Positions 8,585 through 17,205 of a stretch of DNA of 64,000 nucleotides are shown here, piece after piece (positions within the stretch are counted from its first letter, which is position 1; the number at the start of each line of letters is the position of its first letter). The stretch comes from Pandoraea bronchicola (GTDB lineage: Bacteria > Pseudomonadota > Gammaproteobacteria > Burkholderiales > Burkholderiaceae): positions 1-64,000 of the forward strand of contig NZ_CABPST010000002.1 of NCBI RefSeq assembly GCF_902459805.1, read 5' to 3'. The notes below the pieces were generated by a model. The model saw only the letters and a program-made list of their open reading frames with translations. It was not told the DNA's origin and ran no database searches. The position numbers and the translations under genes are program-made.

Positions 8585-8935
8585 TCAGCTGCCGCGATAC
8601 GTGGAAAAGCTCCACGGCGAAACCAGAAGGGGCACGTGGTAATGCTGGGAAGGCTCGGCAATGCCGAAGCGCAGCACAACGCGGTCGACAAAACGCGGCG
8701 AAGGAACGTCCACGCCTTGCGCGGCGAAATAATCGCCCGCGTGGAACACCAGCTCGTATTCACCCGCGACGAATTCCTCGCCTTCGAGCAGCGGCTTGTC
8801 GCAGCGGCCGTCGCTATTGGTCTGCACGTCGCGCAGCGAACGGCGCTCGCCGTCCACGCGCCACAGTTCGACACGGATGCCTGCGCCAGGCTTGCCGTGC
8901 GATGTATCAAGTACGTGGGTAGTCAGTCGTCCCAT
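8585..8935 (-). CDS. uraH: 5-hydroxyisourate hydrolase
   Basis: A 116-residue transthyretin-related protein. The family's fixed features are present: the N-terminal TTHVLDTSHGKPG, central RCDKPLL, and the C-terminal tetrapeptide YRGS that lines the active site. It hydrolyses 5-hydroxyisourate to OHCU on the way from urate to allantoin. No signal peptide is present, so it is cytoplasmic. ATG 8935 has AGGAGA 7 bases upstream; the open frame further upstream has no family similarity. It is the first gene of a two-gene unit with puuD. The next enzyme, OHCU decarboxylase, is not in the window. Confidence 0.95.
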   Translation of the reverse strand: MGRLTTHVLDTSHGKPGAGIRVELWRVDGERRSLRDVQTNSDGRCDKPLLEGEEFVAGEYELVFHAGDYFAAQGVDVPSPRFVDRVVLRFGIAEPSQHYHVPLLVSPWSFSTYRGS

Positions 8936-9130
8936 GGTGTCTCCTGTGATGGATGGGTGCATTGTAGGGAGATAGCGGCCGGGCAACGGGCGCAATACCA
9001 AAGATAAAAATGCGCACATACCGTGTCACGCCAGACAAAAAGATGACGGCGATCCCCGGGGCGTACCCGCATGTTCGAGCGTACGCTGCAGCCGCTGTGT
9101 TTGGGATTTTTTGGACCACTATTTGCTTCT

Positions 9131-9147
9131 GTTATCCAGTGCATAAC
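9131..9147. promoter_or_regulatory. Candidate LysR-type operator in uraH/permease divergent region
   Basis: GTTAT-N7-ATAAC is a perfect palindrome that contains the T-N11-A core typical of LysR-type binding sites. It sits in the 437-base divergent region (8936-9372) between uraH (-) and the permease (+), about 225 bases from the permease start. The LysR gene at 12272-13210 is the obvious candidate protein. The rest of the region shows no gene; AT-rich stretches at 9240-9290 and 9330-9350 may hold promoters. Confidence 0.4.
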
Positions 9148-9372
9148 GGTTGGCGTATGAGGTGTTGTCGTGACGCCAGTCCCGCCGCCCGGAAAGCCCA
9201 ATGGTGACGTGCATTCTTGGGGAAAACCCGAGACGCATGATAAGCATTCAGGCATACGTTCTATGTAAAAAGCACTATAGCCCTGGGTAGTCTTGCCGCA
9301 AAAGGCGTCGACCTTCACCATTGAGCCACCCCAAAAATATTAATCGAACAGCCCCCCTGGGACGGAGACGCA

Positions 9373-10740
9373 ATGAGTGTGACAACGAAAGCCGTGGATC
9401 CGGTCGACGAACGACTGCCGATCGGAAAATTGTTCATGCTGGGCCTGCAACACGTGCTGGTGATGTATGCAGGGGCGGTCGCGGTGCCGCTGATCATTGG
9501 CGGTGCCCTTGGCTTGCCCAAGGATCAGATTGCTTTTCTTATTTCCGCCGACCTGATGTGCTGCGGCATTGCCACGTTGTTGCAAAGCGTGGGGGTGGGC
9601 CGGTTCGGCATTCGCATGCCGGTCATCATGGCGGTGACCTTCGCGGCCGTCGGTCCGATGCTCGCCATCGGCACCAACCCGTCGCTCGGCCTTCCCGGCA
9701 TTTTTGGCGCGACGATCGCTTCGGGCATCATCGGAACGCTCATCGCACCGGTCATCGGCAAGTTGTTGCGCTTTTTCCCGCCGATCGTCACAGGCATCGT
9801 GATCACGTCCATCGGCCTGACGATCATTGGCGTGGGTATCAATTGGGCCGCAGGCGGCGTGGGCAACCCCGATTACGGCGACCCGGTCTATCTGGGCGTG
9901 TCGTTCGCGGTGCTTATTTTCATCTTGCTGATTACGCGTTTCGTGAAGGGCTTCTTCTCGAATATCGCCGTGCTGATGGGCATTCTGTTCGGCTTCGCGA
10001 TCGCGCTGATGCTGCACAAAGTGAATTTCGACGGTTTGGATCAGGTGAAGTGGTTTGACGTCGTGCTGCCGTTCCATTTCGGCATGCCGGTGTTCGATCC
10101 GTGGGCGATCGTCACGCTCACCATCGTGATTCTGATCACGTTTATCGAATCGACGGGCATGTTCCTGGCGCTCGGCGAGATCGTCGGCAAGCCCGTCGAC
10201 GAGAAGGCGCTGGTGGCGGGGCTGCGTGTCGATGGTGTGGCCACGGTGATCGGCGGCGTGTTCAACACCTTCCCGCACACCTCGTTCTCGCAGAACATCG
10301 GCCTCGTGGGCGTGACGGGCGTAAAGAGCCGTTGGGTCTGCGCGTCGGCTGGCGTCATCCTGCTGGTTTTCGGCCTGATCCCCAAGATGTCGGTGATCGT
10401 TGCCTCGATTCCGCAATTCGTGCTGGGCGGTGCGGGCGTGGTCATGTTCGGCATGGTGCTCGCCACGGGTATCAAGATCCTGTCGAAGGTCGACTACTCG
10501 CATAACCGCTACAACCTGTACATTGTGGCCATCAGCATCGGCATGGCGATGATCCCGGTCGCGTCGAACAAGTTCTTCGCGAAGATGCCGGAGCAGCTCG
10601 CGCCGCTGCTGCACAGCGGGATTCTGCTTGCCACACTCTCGGCCGTGATTCTGAACGCCTACTTCAATGGCTTCAAAGCCCCGGCGGCCAACGGTCACGG
10701 CGAGAAGAACGGCACAGGCATGGGGCTGGAGGCGCACTGA
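9373..10740 (+). CDS. Urate/xanthine:H+ symporter (NCS2 family)
   Basis: A 455-residue, about 14-segment inner-membrane transporter of the nucleobase-cation symporter 2 (NAT) family. The N-terminal GLQHVLVMYAGAVAVPLIIG is the classic NCS2 opening with the QH motif. The substrate-site stretches TFIESTGMFLALGEI and the NAT-type FNTFPHTSFSQNIGLVGVTG follow. The S-Q-N-I form is common in uric acid/xanthine permeases (UacT/PucJ type), so urate or xanthine is the likely cargo. ATG 9373 has GGAG upstream. Its stop TGA shares its last base with the ATG of the 8-oxoguanine deaminase, so the two are translationally coupled. It faces uraH-puuD across a shared regulatory region. Confidence 0.92.
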   Translation: MSVTTKAVDPVDERLPIGKLFMLGLQHVLVMYAGAVAVPLIIGGALGLPKDQIAFLISADLMCCGIATLLQSVGVGRFGIRMPVIMAVTFAAVGPMLAIGTNPSLGLPGIFGATIASGIIGTLIAPVIGKLLRFFPPIVTGIVITSIGLTIIGVGINWAAGGVGNPDYGDPVYLGVSFAVLIFILLITRFVKGFFSNIAVLMGILFGFAIALMLHKVNFDGLDQVKWFDVVLPFHFGMPVFDPWAIVTLTIVILITFIESTGMFLALGEIVGKPVDEKALVAGLRVDGVATVIGGVFNTFPHTSFSQNIGLVGVTGVKSRWVCASAGVILLVFGLIPKMSVIVASIPQFVLGGAGVVMFGMVLATGIKILSKVDYSHNRYNLYIVAISIGMAMIPVASNKFFAKMPEQLAPLLHSGILLATLSAVILNAYFNGFKAPAANGHGEKNGTGMGLEAH

Positions 10741-12098
10741 TGAAAACACTGCTCGTCAAGAATGCCGAGGTTCTGGTCACGATGGACGCAGGCCGCCGCG
10801 AGATTGCCCGCGGCGGGCTGTACGTGGAGGACAACCGGATCGTGGCTGTCGGCACCAGCGATACGCTGCCGGCCACGGCCGACGAGGTGCTGGATTTGAC
10901 CGGGCACGTCGTGATTCCCGGTCTCGTCAACACGCATCACCACATGTACCAGAGCCTCACGCGTGCCATTCCGGCGGCGCAGGACGGCGAACTGTTCAAC
11001 TGGCTGACGAACCTGTATCCGGTGTGGGCGAATCTCACGCCGGAGATGATTCGCGTCTCGACGCAGACGGCGATGGCCGAATTGCTGCTCTCGGGTTGCA
11101 CGACGTCGAGCGACCATCTGTATATCTACCCAAACGGTTGCAAGCTCGACGACAGCATTGAAGCGGCCGCCGAGATCGGCATGCGTTTTCACGCGAGCCG
11201 GGGCAGCATGAGCGTCGGGCAGAGTCAGGGCGGACTGCCGCCCGATCGCGTTGTCGAGCGCGAAGACGCCATTCTCAAGGACACACAGCGTCTCATCGAG
11301 ACGTATCACGACGAAGGCCGCTACGCGATGCTGCGGGTGGTCGTGGCGCCTTGCTCGCCGTTCTCGGTGAGCCGTGACCTGATGCGCGAATCGGCGTCGA
11401 TGGCGCGTCACTATGGGGTGTCGCTGCATACCCATCTGGCCGAGAACGTCAACGATATCGCCTACAGCCGCGAGAAGTTCGGCATGACGCCGGCCGAGTA
11501 CGCTCAGGATCTGGGGTGGGTCGGGCACGATGTCTGGCACGCTCACTGCGTGCAACTCGACGATGCAGGCATTGCGCTGTTCGCCAAGACCGGCACCGGC
11601 GTGGCGCATTGCCCGTGTTCGAACATGCGGCTCGCCTCGGGCATTGCGCCAATTCGCCGCATGCGCGACGCGGGCGTGCCGGTCGGGCTGGGTGTGGATG
11701 GTTCGGCCTCGAACGACGCCGCCAACATGATCGGCGAAGCGCGTCAGGCCTTGCTCTTGCAACGCGTGGGCTTCGGCCCGAGCGCAATGACAGCCCGCGA
11801 AGCATTGGAAATCGCCACGGTGGGCGGCGCGCGCGTGCTGGGCCGAGATGATATCGGCGTGCTGGCGGCAGGCATGGCGGCCGATTTCGTGGCGTTCGAC
11901 ACCCGTAGTGTGGGCATGGCGGGCGGTCTGCACGATCCGGTCGCCGCCTTGGTGTTCTGTAACCCTGGACAAGCCGCGTATAGCGTGGTGAACGGACGGG
12001 TGGTGGTGCGTGAAGGGCGTCTGGCGACGCTTGACCTGCCGTCGCTCGTCACGCGTCACAACGCCTTGGCGCGGCAACTGGCCGAGGCTTCCCGGTAA
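10740..12098 (+). CDS. 8-oxoguanine deaminase (amidohydrolase)
   Basis: A 452-residue amidohydrolase of the ATZ/TRZ-like group. Metal-site motifs are in order: PGLVNTHHHMYQSLTR near residue 60, SLHTHLAEN near 233, WHAHCVQL near 266 and LGVDGSASNDAANM near 318. The pairing SLTRAIPAAQDGELFNWL and CPCSNMRLASG is characteristic of 8-oxoguanine deaminase, which turns 8-oxoguanine into urate and ammonia and so feeds the urate pathway. Related guanine or hydroxyatrazine deaminases are the alternative. The start overlaps the permease stop by one base, implying coupled translation. There is no signal peptide. Confidence 0.85.
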   Translation: MKTLLVKNAEVLVTMDAGRREIARGGLYVEDNRIVAVGTSDTLPATADEVLDLTGHVVIPGLVNTHHHMYQSLTRAIPAAQDGELFNWLTNLYPVWANLTPEMIRVSTQTAMAELLLSGCTTSSDHLYIYPNGCKLDDSIEAAAEIGMRFHASRGSMSVGQSQGGLPPDRVVEREDAILKDTQRLIETYHDEGRYAMLRVVVAPCSPFSVSRDLMRESASMARHYGVSLHTHLAENVNDIAYSREKFGMTPAEYAQDLGWVGHDVWHAHCVQLDDAGIALFAKTGTGVAHCPCSNMRLASGIAPIRRMRDAGVPVGLGVDGSASNDAANMIGEARQALLLQRVGFGPSAMTAREALEIATVGGARVLGRDDIGVLAAGMAADFVAFDTRSVGMAGGLHDPVAALVFCNPGQAAYSVVNGRVVVREGRLATLDLPSLVTRHNALARQLAEASR

Positions 12099-12111
12099 GG
12101 TGTTGCCACAC

Positions 12112-12138
12112 CGGCCACATATTCATGGTGTGTGGCCG
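12112..12138 (+). terminator. Hairpin after 8-oxoguanine deaminase gene
   Basis: CGGCCACA (12112-12119) pairs with TGTGGCCG (12131-12138), 14 bases after the stop. A second hairpin follows (GGCGTTCC 12171-12178 with GGAACGCC 12188-12195). Neither has a T run, so termination here is plausible but not shown. Confidence 0.4.
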
Positions 12139-12271
12139 AGCGTGGCAATGGACAAGCGGGAAATCGGGGGGGCGTTCCTGTGCATGGGGAACGCCGCCGT
12201 TCGGTTCGGCGGGGCGGTGGGGGCCGCTCCGCCGGTAAAAACGGGGCAGGACCCCCGGCAGGCATTGACGC

Positions 12272-13210
12272 TCAGGGCAGCGTGCGTGTCTCGAGCAGCG
12301 TGCGGGTGGCGTCGGAAATGACGCTGCGCAGCCAGCGCACTTCATCTGAGTAGTGCGTACGCTCGTGCCACAACTGGTAGTACTGCATCGGCGGAAAGTC
12401 GATGGGTGCTTCGACCACGGTCAGCGGCAGGAACTCCGCGTAATGGTCGGCAAACAGGCGTGTCGTCGTAAAGATCAGATCGGATTTGAGCAGGACGTAC
12501 GGTGCCAGGTTGAAGTACGGAATCGTCACAACCACATTACGCTTCAGGCGCTCGCGCGCGAGATGCATATCGATGGCGCCGCGTTGCGCGACGGAGTATG
12601 GCGTCGGCGCGAGGTGCGGGCTGGCGAGGTATTGCTCGAGGGTCAGGCCGCGTTTGGCATACGGATGCGTATTGCGCACCAGACAGACGATCTGGTCGAC
12701 GAACAGGTTCGAGAGGTGAAGCTGCTCGGGCGGCTCGGGCCAGTTGCCGATGACGATGTCGACCTTGCCGTCCTCGAGCGCGTGCTCGTAGTCGAAGGCG
12801 GGGCCGAGCGAATGCAGTTCAAGCTGCGCGTTGGGGGCCTGCTGGCGGAAGCGCTCGACAACCGTCGGCACGAACAGCGTATTCAGGTAGTCGGGGGAGC
12901 CGATGCGGAACGTGCGGACCGTCGTGGCCGGATCGAAATTCGATTGCTGAACCGTGATGCGCTCGATTTCACGCAGCGCGTTTTGTGTCGGTTCCAGCAG
13001 CGATTGACCGTACTCCGTGGGCACCATGCCCGATTTGCCGCGCACCAGCAGCGGATCGCCGGTGATATCGCGCAAACGCCGCAACGCCGCGCTGATCGCG
13101 GGTTGCGACTGGTTCAGCTTGACGGCCGCACGCGTCACGCTACGCTCGATCAACAAGGTGTGAAGAACGCGCAGCAAATAAGTGTCGATCGGTTCGCGGT
13201 TTTGGCTCAT
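12272..13210 (-). CDS. LysR family regulator, likely of the purine genes
   Basis: A 312-residue LysR-type regulator. The winged helix-turn-helix lies at residues 10-70 (RVLHTLLIERSVTRAAVKLN, then SQPAISAALRRLRD), followed by a LysR effector domain. The layout resembles NodD/LinR-like members with the LAPTPYS stretch. ATG 13210 (MSQNREPID) is chosen because the helix-turn-helix starts about 12 residues later; upstream ATGs add residues unlike the family, and no site has a strong ribosome signal. It sits between the purine permease/deaminase pair and the divergent nucleoside ABC importer, which suggests it controls one or both, possibly sensing a purine or ureide. Confidence 0.82.
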   Translation of the reverse strand: MSQNREPIDTYLLRVLHTLLIERSVTRAAVKLNQSQPAISAALRRLRDITGDPLLVRGKSGMVPTEYGQSLLEPTQNALREIERITVQQSNFDPATTVRTFRIGSPDYLNTLFVPTVVERFRQQAPNAQLELHSLGPAFDYEHALEDGKVDIVIGNWPEPPEQLHLSNLFVDQIVCLVRNTHPYAKRGLTLEQYLASPHLAPTPYSVAQRGAIDMHLARERLKRNVVVTIPYFNLAPYVLLKSDLIFTTTRLFADHYAEFLPLTVVEAPIDFPPMQYYQLWHERTHYSDEVRWLRSVISDATRTLLETRTLP

Positions 13211-13249
13211 GAGGAATATAACAATCCGAATATATCGGACCTTGAATTG

Positions 13250-13267
13250 CATAATTAAATCATTATG
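13250..13267. promoter_or_regulatory. Palindrome in LysR/ABC importer divergent region
   Basis: CATAAT-N6-ATTATG is a perfect inverted repeat, 40 bases upstream of the LysR start and about 180 before the ABC ATPase start. It is the most AT-rich spot between the two divergent genes. Autoregulation by the LysR protein is a reasonable guess. The spacing is not the classic T-N11-A. Confidence 0.4.
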
Positions 13268-13445
13268 AAGCACAAGCGCCCGGCGTCTCTATAGCGGAAA
13301 GCCCCTATCACCAAAATAGGCGCTTGTCGCCCGCAATACGTCAGGTCAGGCCATGTTATTGACGCATGCTCGACATTTCGCCGCGAATTGGGTATTTTCG
13401 TCCCCGCCCAAGCTCAGGACCGAGACTTCGCCCGTGACATCTTCC

Positions 13446-14984
13446 ATGCAATCGACGCCACGTCTGGCGCTGACCGGCATCACCAAACGCTATCCGAGCG
13501 TGGTGGCCAACGACGACATCGCGTTGCGCATATTACCCGGCGAGATCCACGCGGTACTGGGCGAGAACGGCGCAGGCAAAAGCACGTTGATGAAGATCAT
13601 CTACGGTGCCGTGCGCCCTGACGCGGGCGAAATCCGCTGGGAAGGGCAGCCGACGCGCATCGATAGCCCGGCCGCAGCCCGCAAGCTCGGCATCGGCATG
13701 GTCTTCCAGCATTTCTCGTTGTTTGAGACGCTGACCGTCGCCGAGAATATTTCCCTCGCCCTCGATGACGCGGGTCACGATCTGAAGGCGCTCGCCGGCC
13801 GCATCCGCGACGTGTCGGCGCAGTACGGGCTCGAAGTCGATCCGGCGCGTCACGTGCATAGTCTCTCGGTGGGCGAGCGGCAGCGCGTGGAGATTGTGCG
13901 CTGCCTGCTGCAGAATCCGCGTCTGCTCATCATGGACGAGCCCACGTCGGTGCTGACGCCGCAAGCCGTCCAGAAGCTCTTCACGACGCTGCGCCGTCTG
14001 GCCTCCGAAGGCTGCAGCATCGTCTACATCAGTCACAAACTCGACGAAATCCGTGACCTGTGCGACCGGGCGACCGTGTTGCGTGCCGGGCGCGTGTCGG
14101 GGCACGCCGTGCCACGCGAAGAGACTGCCGAGACGCTTGCTCAGATGATGATCGGCCGTGCGTTGCCGCAGATCGAGCGTCGCAAGCACCAACCGGGTGA
14201 TGTGCTGCTTTCCCTGCGTCACCTGTCGATGGTCAGTGAAGACCCGTTCGGCACTTCGCTGCATGACGTCAACCTTGACGTGCACGCGGGCGAGATCGTC
14301 GGTATTGCGGGCGTGTCCGGTAATGGACAGGCCGAGTTGCTGGCCGCACTGTCGGGCGAGGCCCGGGCGCCGCAAGCAGAAGCGCTTCATATGAACGGCC
14401 GCGCCGTCGGCCGCATGGGGGCCGCCACCCGGCGGCGTCTCGGGCTGGCGTTCGTGCCGGAAGAGCGCCTGGGGCGTGGCGCGGTGCCCAGTATGTCGCT
14501 GACGGACAACGCGCTGCTCGGGGCGTCCGGCACGGCGCATCTGGGATTGCTGCGCGGCGGCTGGATTCGTCGAAACACGCTTCGGCGGTTCGCGTCGTTG
14601 TGCATCGAGCGTTTCAATGTGAAGGCGGGCGGCCCGGACGCTGCCGCGCAGAGTCTGTCGGGCGGCAATCTGCAGAAGTTCATCGTCGGACGTGAAATCC
14701 TTCAGGAACCCCGGGTGCTCGTGGTGGCCCAGCCGACGTGGGGTGTCGACGTCGGGGCCGCGAGCTTCATCCGCCAGCAATTGCTCGACCTCTCGGCACG
14801 CGGCGTCGCAGTGCTGGTGTTGTCCGAAGAACTCGACGAACTTTTCGAAATTTGTGACCGGATCACGGTGCTCGCGCAGGGGCGTTTGTCGCCTGTACGC
14901 AAGCCCGAGCAGACCGACGCCCGCGAGATCGGCCTCTGGATGGCGGGGATGTTCCCCGGCGGCCCGGGCGAACGCGCAGCCTGA
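13446..14984 (+). CDS. BMP-type nucleoside ABC importer, ATP-binding protein
   Basis: A 512-residue protein with two ABC domains in tandem, the layout of sugar and nucleoside importers (YufO/NupO type). Domain 1 has Walker A GENGAGKST, signature LSVGERQRVEI and Walker B LLIMDEPTS. Domain 2 is degenerate: GVSGNGQAELL lacks the Walker A lysine, the signature LSGGNLQKFIVGREI is kept, and Walker B reads VLVVAQPTWGVD. Such asymmetry is normal in this family. ATG 13446 (MQSTPRLALTG) matches the usual start, and upstream codons have no similarity. It is followed by two permease genes and a BMP lipoprotein. Likely cargo is purine nucleosides, supported by the surrounding purine genes. Confidence 0.9.
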   Translation: MQSTPRLALTGITKRYPSVVANDDIALRILPGEIHAVLGENGAGKSTLMKIIYGAVRPDAGEIRWEGQPTRIDSPAAARKLGIGMVFQHFSLFETLTVAENISLALDDAGHDLKALAGRIRDVSAQYGLEVDPARHVHSLSVGERQRVEIVRCLLQNPRLLIMDEPTSVLTPQAVQKLFTTLRRLASEGCSIVYISHKLDEIRDLCDRATVLRAGRVSGHAVPREETAETLAQMMIGRALPQIERRKHQPGDVLLSLRHLSMVSEDPFGTSLHDVNLDVHAGEIVGIAGVSGNGQAELLAALSGEARAPQAEALHMNGRAVGRMGAATRRRLGLAFVPEERLGRGAVPSMSLTDNALLGASGTAHLGLLRGGWIRRNTLRRFASLCIERFNVKAGGPDAAAQSLSGGNLQKFIVGREILQEPRVLVVAQPTWGVDVGAASFIRQQLLDLSARGVAVLVLSEELDELFEICDRITVLAQGRLSPVRKPEQTDAREIGLWMAGMFPGGPGERAA

Positions 14985-15075
14985 CGTGCCGGCACGACTG
15001 GCTTGACTAGTATCGGCGGGTCTTCGCTCGCACCGCCGCGGGCACTGTAACGTTTTTCAACGATTTCCAGACATC

Positions 15076-16182
15076 ATGTTCGATTTCACGCTTGAGCCAC
15101 GGCCAAGTCCTTCCCGCACCATGCGGCTCGCCATGCCGCTGGTGGCCACGCTCATCACGCTGGCCGGCGGTGTGCTCATCTTCAGCTTTCTCGGCAAGAA
15201 TCCGGCACAGGCGATGGCTGCGTTCTTTCTGGCACCTATCAGCAGCCTGAACGGCTGGTCCGAGTTGTTGCTCAAGGCGTCGCCCTTGTGTCTGATTGCA
15301 CTTGGGCTGGCCATTGGCTATCGGGCCAACGTATGGAACATCGGCGCAGAAGGCCAGTTGCTGCTGGGTGGGATTTTCGCCTCCGGTGTCGCGATTCATT
15401 TCGACGGCCATGGCGGCCCGTGGCTATTGCCGTTGATGATGGCCGCAGGCGCGCTGGGCGGTATGTTGTGGGCCGCCATCCCTGCGCTGTTGCGCGTGCG
15501 CTTCAACGCCAACGAGATTCTCGTGAGCCTGATGCTGACGTACGTTGCCACGCAGCTTCTGATCTATCTGGTGAGCGGGCCGTGGCAAGACCCGCACGGC
15601 ATGAATTTTCCTCAGTCGATCAACTTCGGCCGCGATGCGCTGTTCCCGCGCTTTTTCGGTGACTGGCACTGGGCGCCGTGGCGCGGCACTCGCCTGAACG
15701 CGTCGGTGTTCATGGCGGTGATCGCCGTGCCGGCGGCGTGGTTCTTCATGCGCAAGAGCTTCGCCGGCTACCGGATGGAGGTCGGCGGACTTGCACCGCT
15801 TGCCGCTCGATACGCGGGCTATTCCGAGCCGCGCGCGGTCTGGCTCGCCTTGTTGATCGGCGGGGCGGCAGCGGGGCTGGCGGGCACGGGCGAGGTGGCG
15901 GGGCCGGTCGGGCAGCTTCAGGCGACGTGGGCGCCCGGATATGGTTTCACGGCCATCATCGTGGCGTTCGTCGGCCGCTTGCATCCGGTCGGAATCGTTC
16001 TGGCGAGCCTGCTCATGGCGCTGTTGTACCTCGGCGGCGAAGCGGTGCAGACGTCGCTGCAATTGCCCAAGGCGATCAGCGGCGTGTTTCAGGGATTACT
16101 GTTATTCAGCCTGCTGGGTTGCGACGTTTTCGTGAACTACCGTCTGCGCCGTCGTGCCCGAGCACACGCGCGAGAAGCCTGA
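15076..16182 (+). CDS. ABC importer permease, first subunit (nucleoside type)
   Basis: A 368-residue inner-membrane permease of the BPD_transp_2 family (YufP/NupP type), with about 9-10 hydrophobic segments. Family markers include LLKASPLCLIALGLAIGYRANVWNIGAEGQ and ANEILVSLMLTYVATQLLIY. The loop EVGGLAPLAARYAGYSEPRA is the likely contact with the ATPase. It forms a heterodimer with the next gene product. The gene starts 91 bases after the ATPase gene, and the second permease gene begins 10 bases after its stop, with GAGGAG between them. Specificity is inferred from context only. Confidence 0.9.
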   Translation: MFDFTLEPRPSPSRTMRLAMPLVATLITLAGGVLIFSFLGKNPAQAMAAFFLAPISSLNGWSELLLKASPLCLIALGLAIGYRANVWNIGAEGQLLLGGIFASGVAIHFDGHGGPWLLPLMMAAGALGGMLWAAIPALLRVRFNANEILVSLMLTYVATQLLIYLVSGPWQDPHGMNFPQSINFGRDALFPRFFGDWHWAPWRGTRLNASVFMAVIAVPAAWFFMRKSFAGYRMEVGGLAPLAARYAGYSEPRAVWLALLIGGAAAGLAGTGEVAGPVGQLQATWAPGYGFTAIIVAFVGRLHPVGIVLASLLMALLYLGGEAVQTSLQLPKAISGVFQGLLLFSLLGCDVFVNYRLRRRARAHAREA

Positions 16183-16192
16183 GGAGCGCCGC

Positions 16193-17122
16193 ATGGACTG
16201 GATCAATCTGCTGACGCCGCTGGCGGCAAGTGCCGTGATCGCGGCCATTCCCTTGATGCTGGCCGCGCTGGGCGAACTGGTGACGGAAAAATCGGGTGTC
16301 CTCAATCTCGGCGTGGAAGGCACGATGCTCATGGGCGCCATTGGCGCGTTCGCCGTGACCGTGCAGACGGGAAGCCTCTGGCTCGGCGTGCTCGCAGGCA
16401 TTGCTGCGGGGGTGGCCATGTCTGCCGTCTTCGCGTGGCTCACGCTCTCGCTCATGGCCAATCAGGTGGCGACGGGCCTGGCGCTGACGATTTTCGGCAT
16501 CGGCCTGTCTGCCTACGCCGGCCGTCCTTACACGGACGCCACGATCCCGATGCTGCGCGACTTGCCGATGCCTGGCTTGTCGTCGATTCCCGTATTGGGG
16601 CCGTCGATCTTCTCGCTCAACCCGCTGGGTTATCTCTCGGTGGTGCTGCTCGTGGCGATTGCCTGGTTCCTGTACCGTACGCGCGCCGGACTGGTGCTGC
16701 GCTCGATCGGTGAGGCGCCCGCTGTCGCCCATGCCATTGGCTACCCGGTGGTGCGCATCCGTTATCTTGCGACGCTGTTCGGCGGCGCGATGTCGGGGCT
16801 CGCAGGCGCGTATTACTCGGTGGGCTATCTGCGCCTATGGCAGGAAAACCTGACGGCAGGGCGTGGCTGGATTGCGCTGGCGCTCGTGGTGTTCGCGACG
16901 TGGCGTCCGGGACGTACGGTACTCGGCGCGCTGCTCTTCGGTGTGGTCATGGCGTTGCAGTTCCAGGCGCAGGCGATGGGCATTCGCATCCCGTCGCAGG
17001 CATTGGCCAGCCTGCCGTATCTGGCGACCATCGCCGTGCTCGTGATCATCTCGCGGAATCGCCAGACGATTCGCCTGAATGCACCCGCGTCCCTCGGCAA
17101 GCCGTTTTTTGCGGGGTCTTGA
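16193..17122 (+). CDS. ABC importer permease, second subunit (nucleoside type)
   Basis: A 309-residue inner-membrane permease of the same family as its upstream neighbour (YufQ/NupQ type), about 8-9 segments. Typical stretches are LAALGELVTEKSGVLNLGVE near the N-terminus, MANQVATGLALTIFGIGLSA and the loop RSIGEAPAVAHAIGYPV. ATG 16193 (MDWINLLTPLAAS) has GAGGAGCGCCGC directly upstream; a frame open before it would overlap the previous gene. The lipoprotein gene follows after 83 bases. Together with the first permease and the double-ABC ATPase it should form the membrane part of a purine-nucleoside importer. Confidence 0.9.
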   Translation: MDWINLLTPLAASAVIAAIPLMLAALGELVTEKSGVLNLGVEGTMLMGAIGAFAVTVQTGSLWLGVLAGIAAGVAMSAVFAWLTLSLMANQVATGLALTIFGIGLSAYAGRPYTDATIPMLRDLPMPGLSSIPVLGPSIFSLNPLGYLSVVLLVAIAWFLYRTRAGLVLRSIGEAPAVAHAIGYPVVRIRYLATLFGGAMSGLAGAYYSVGYLRLWQENLTAGRGWIALALVVFATWRPGRTVLGALLFGVVMALQFQAQAMGIRIPSQALASLPYLATIAVLVIISRNRQTIRLNAPASLGKPFFAGS

Positions 17123-17205
17123 CGCGTTGTCTGCGGACAGCGCGAACGTTCGGTAATCGCGGCAAAAGCTTCAACCTGAAACAATCGATGACGAGGAGAA
17201 AATCG

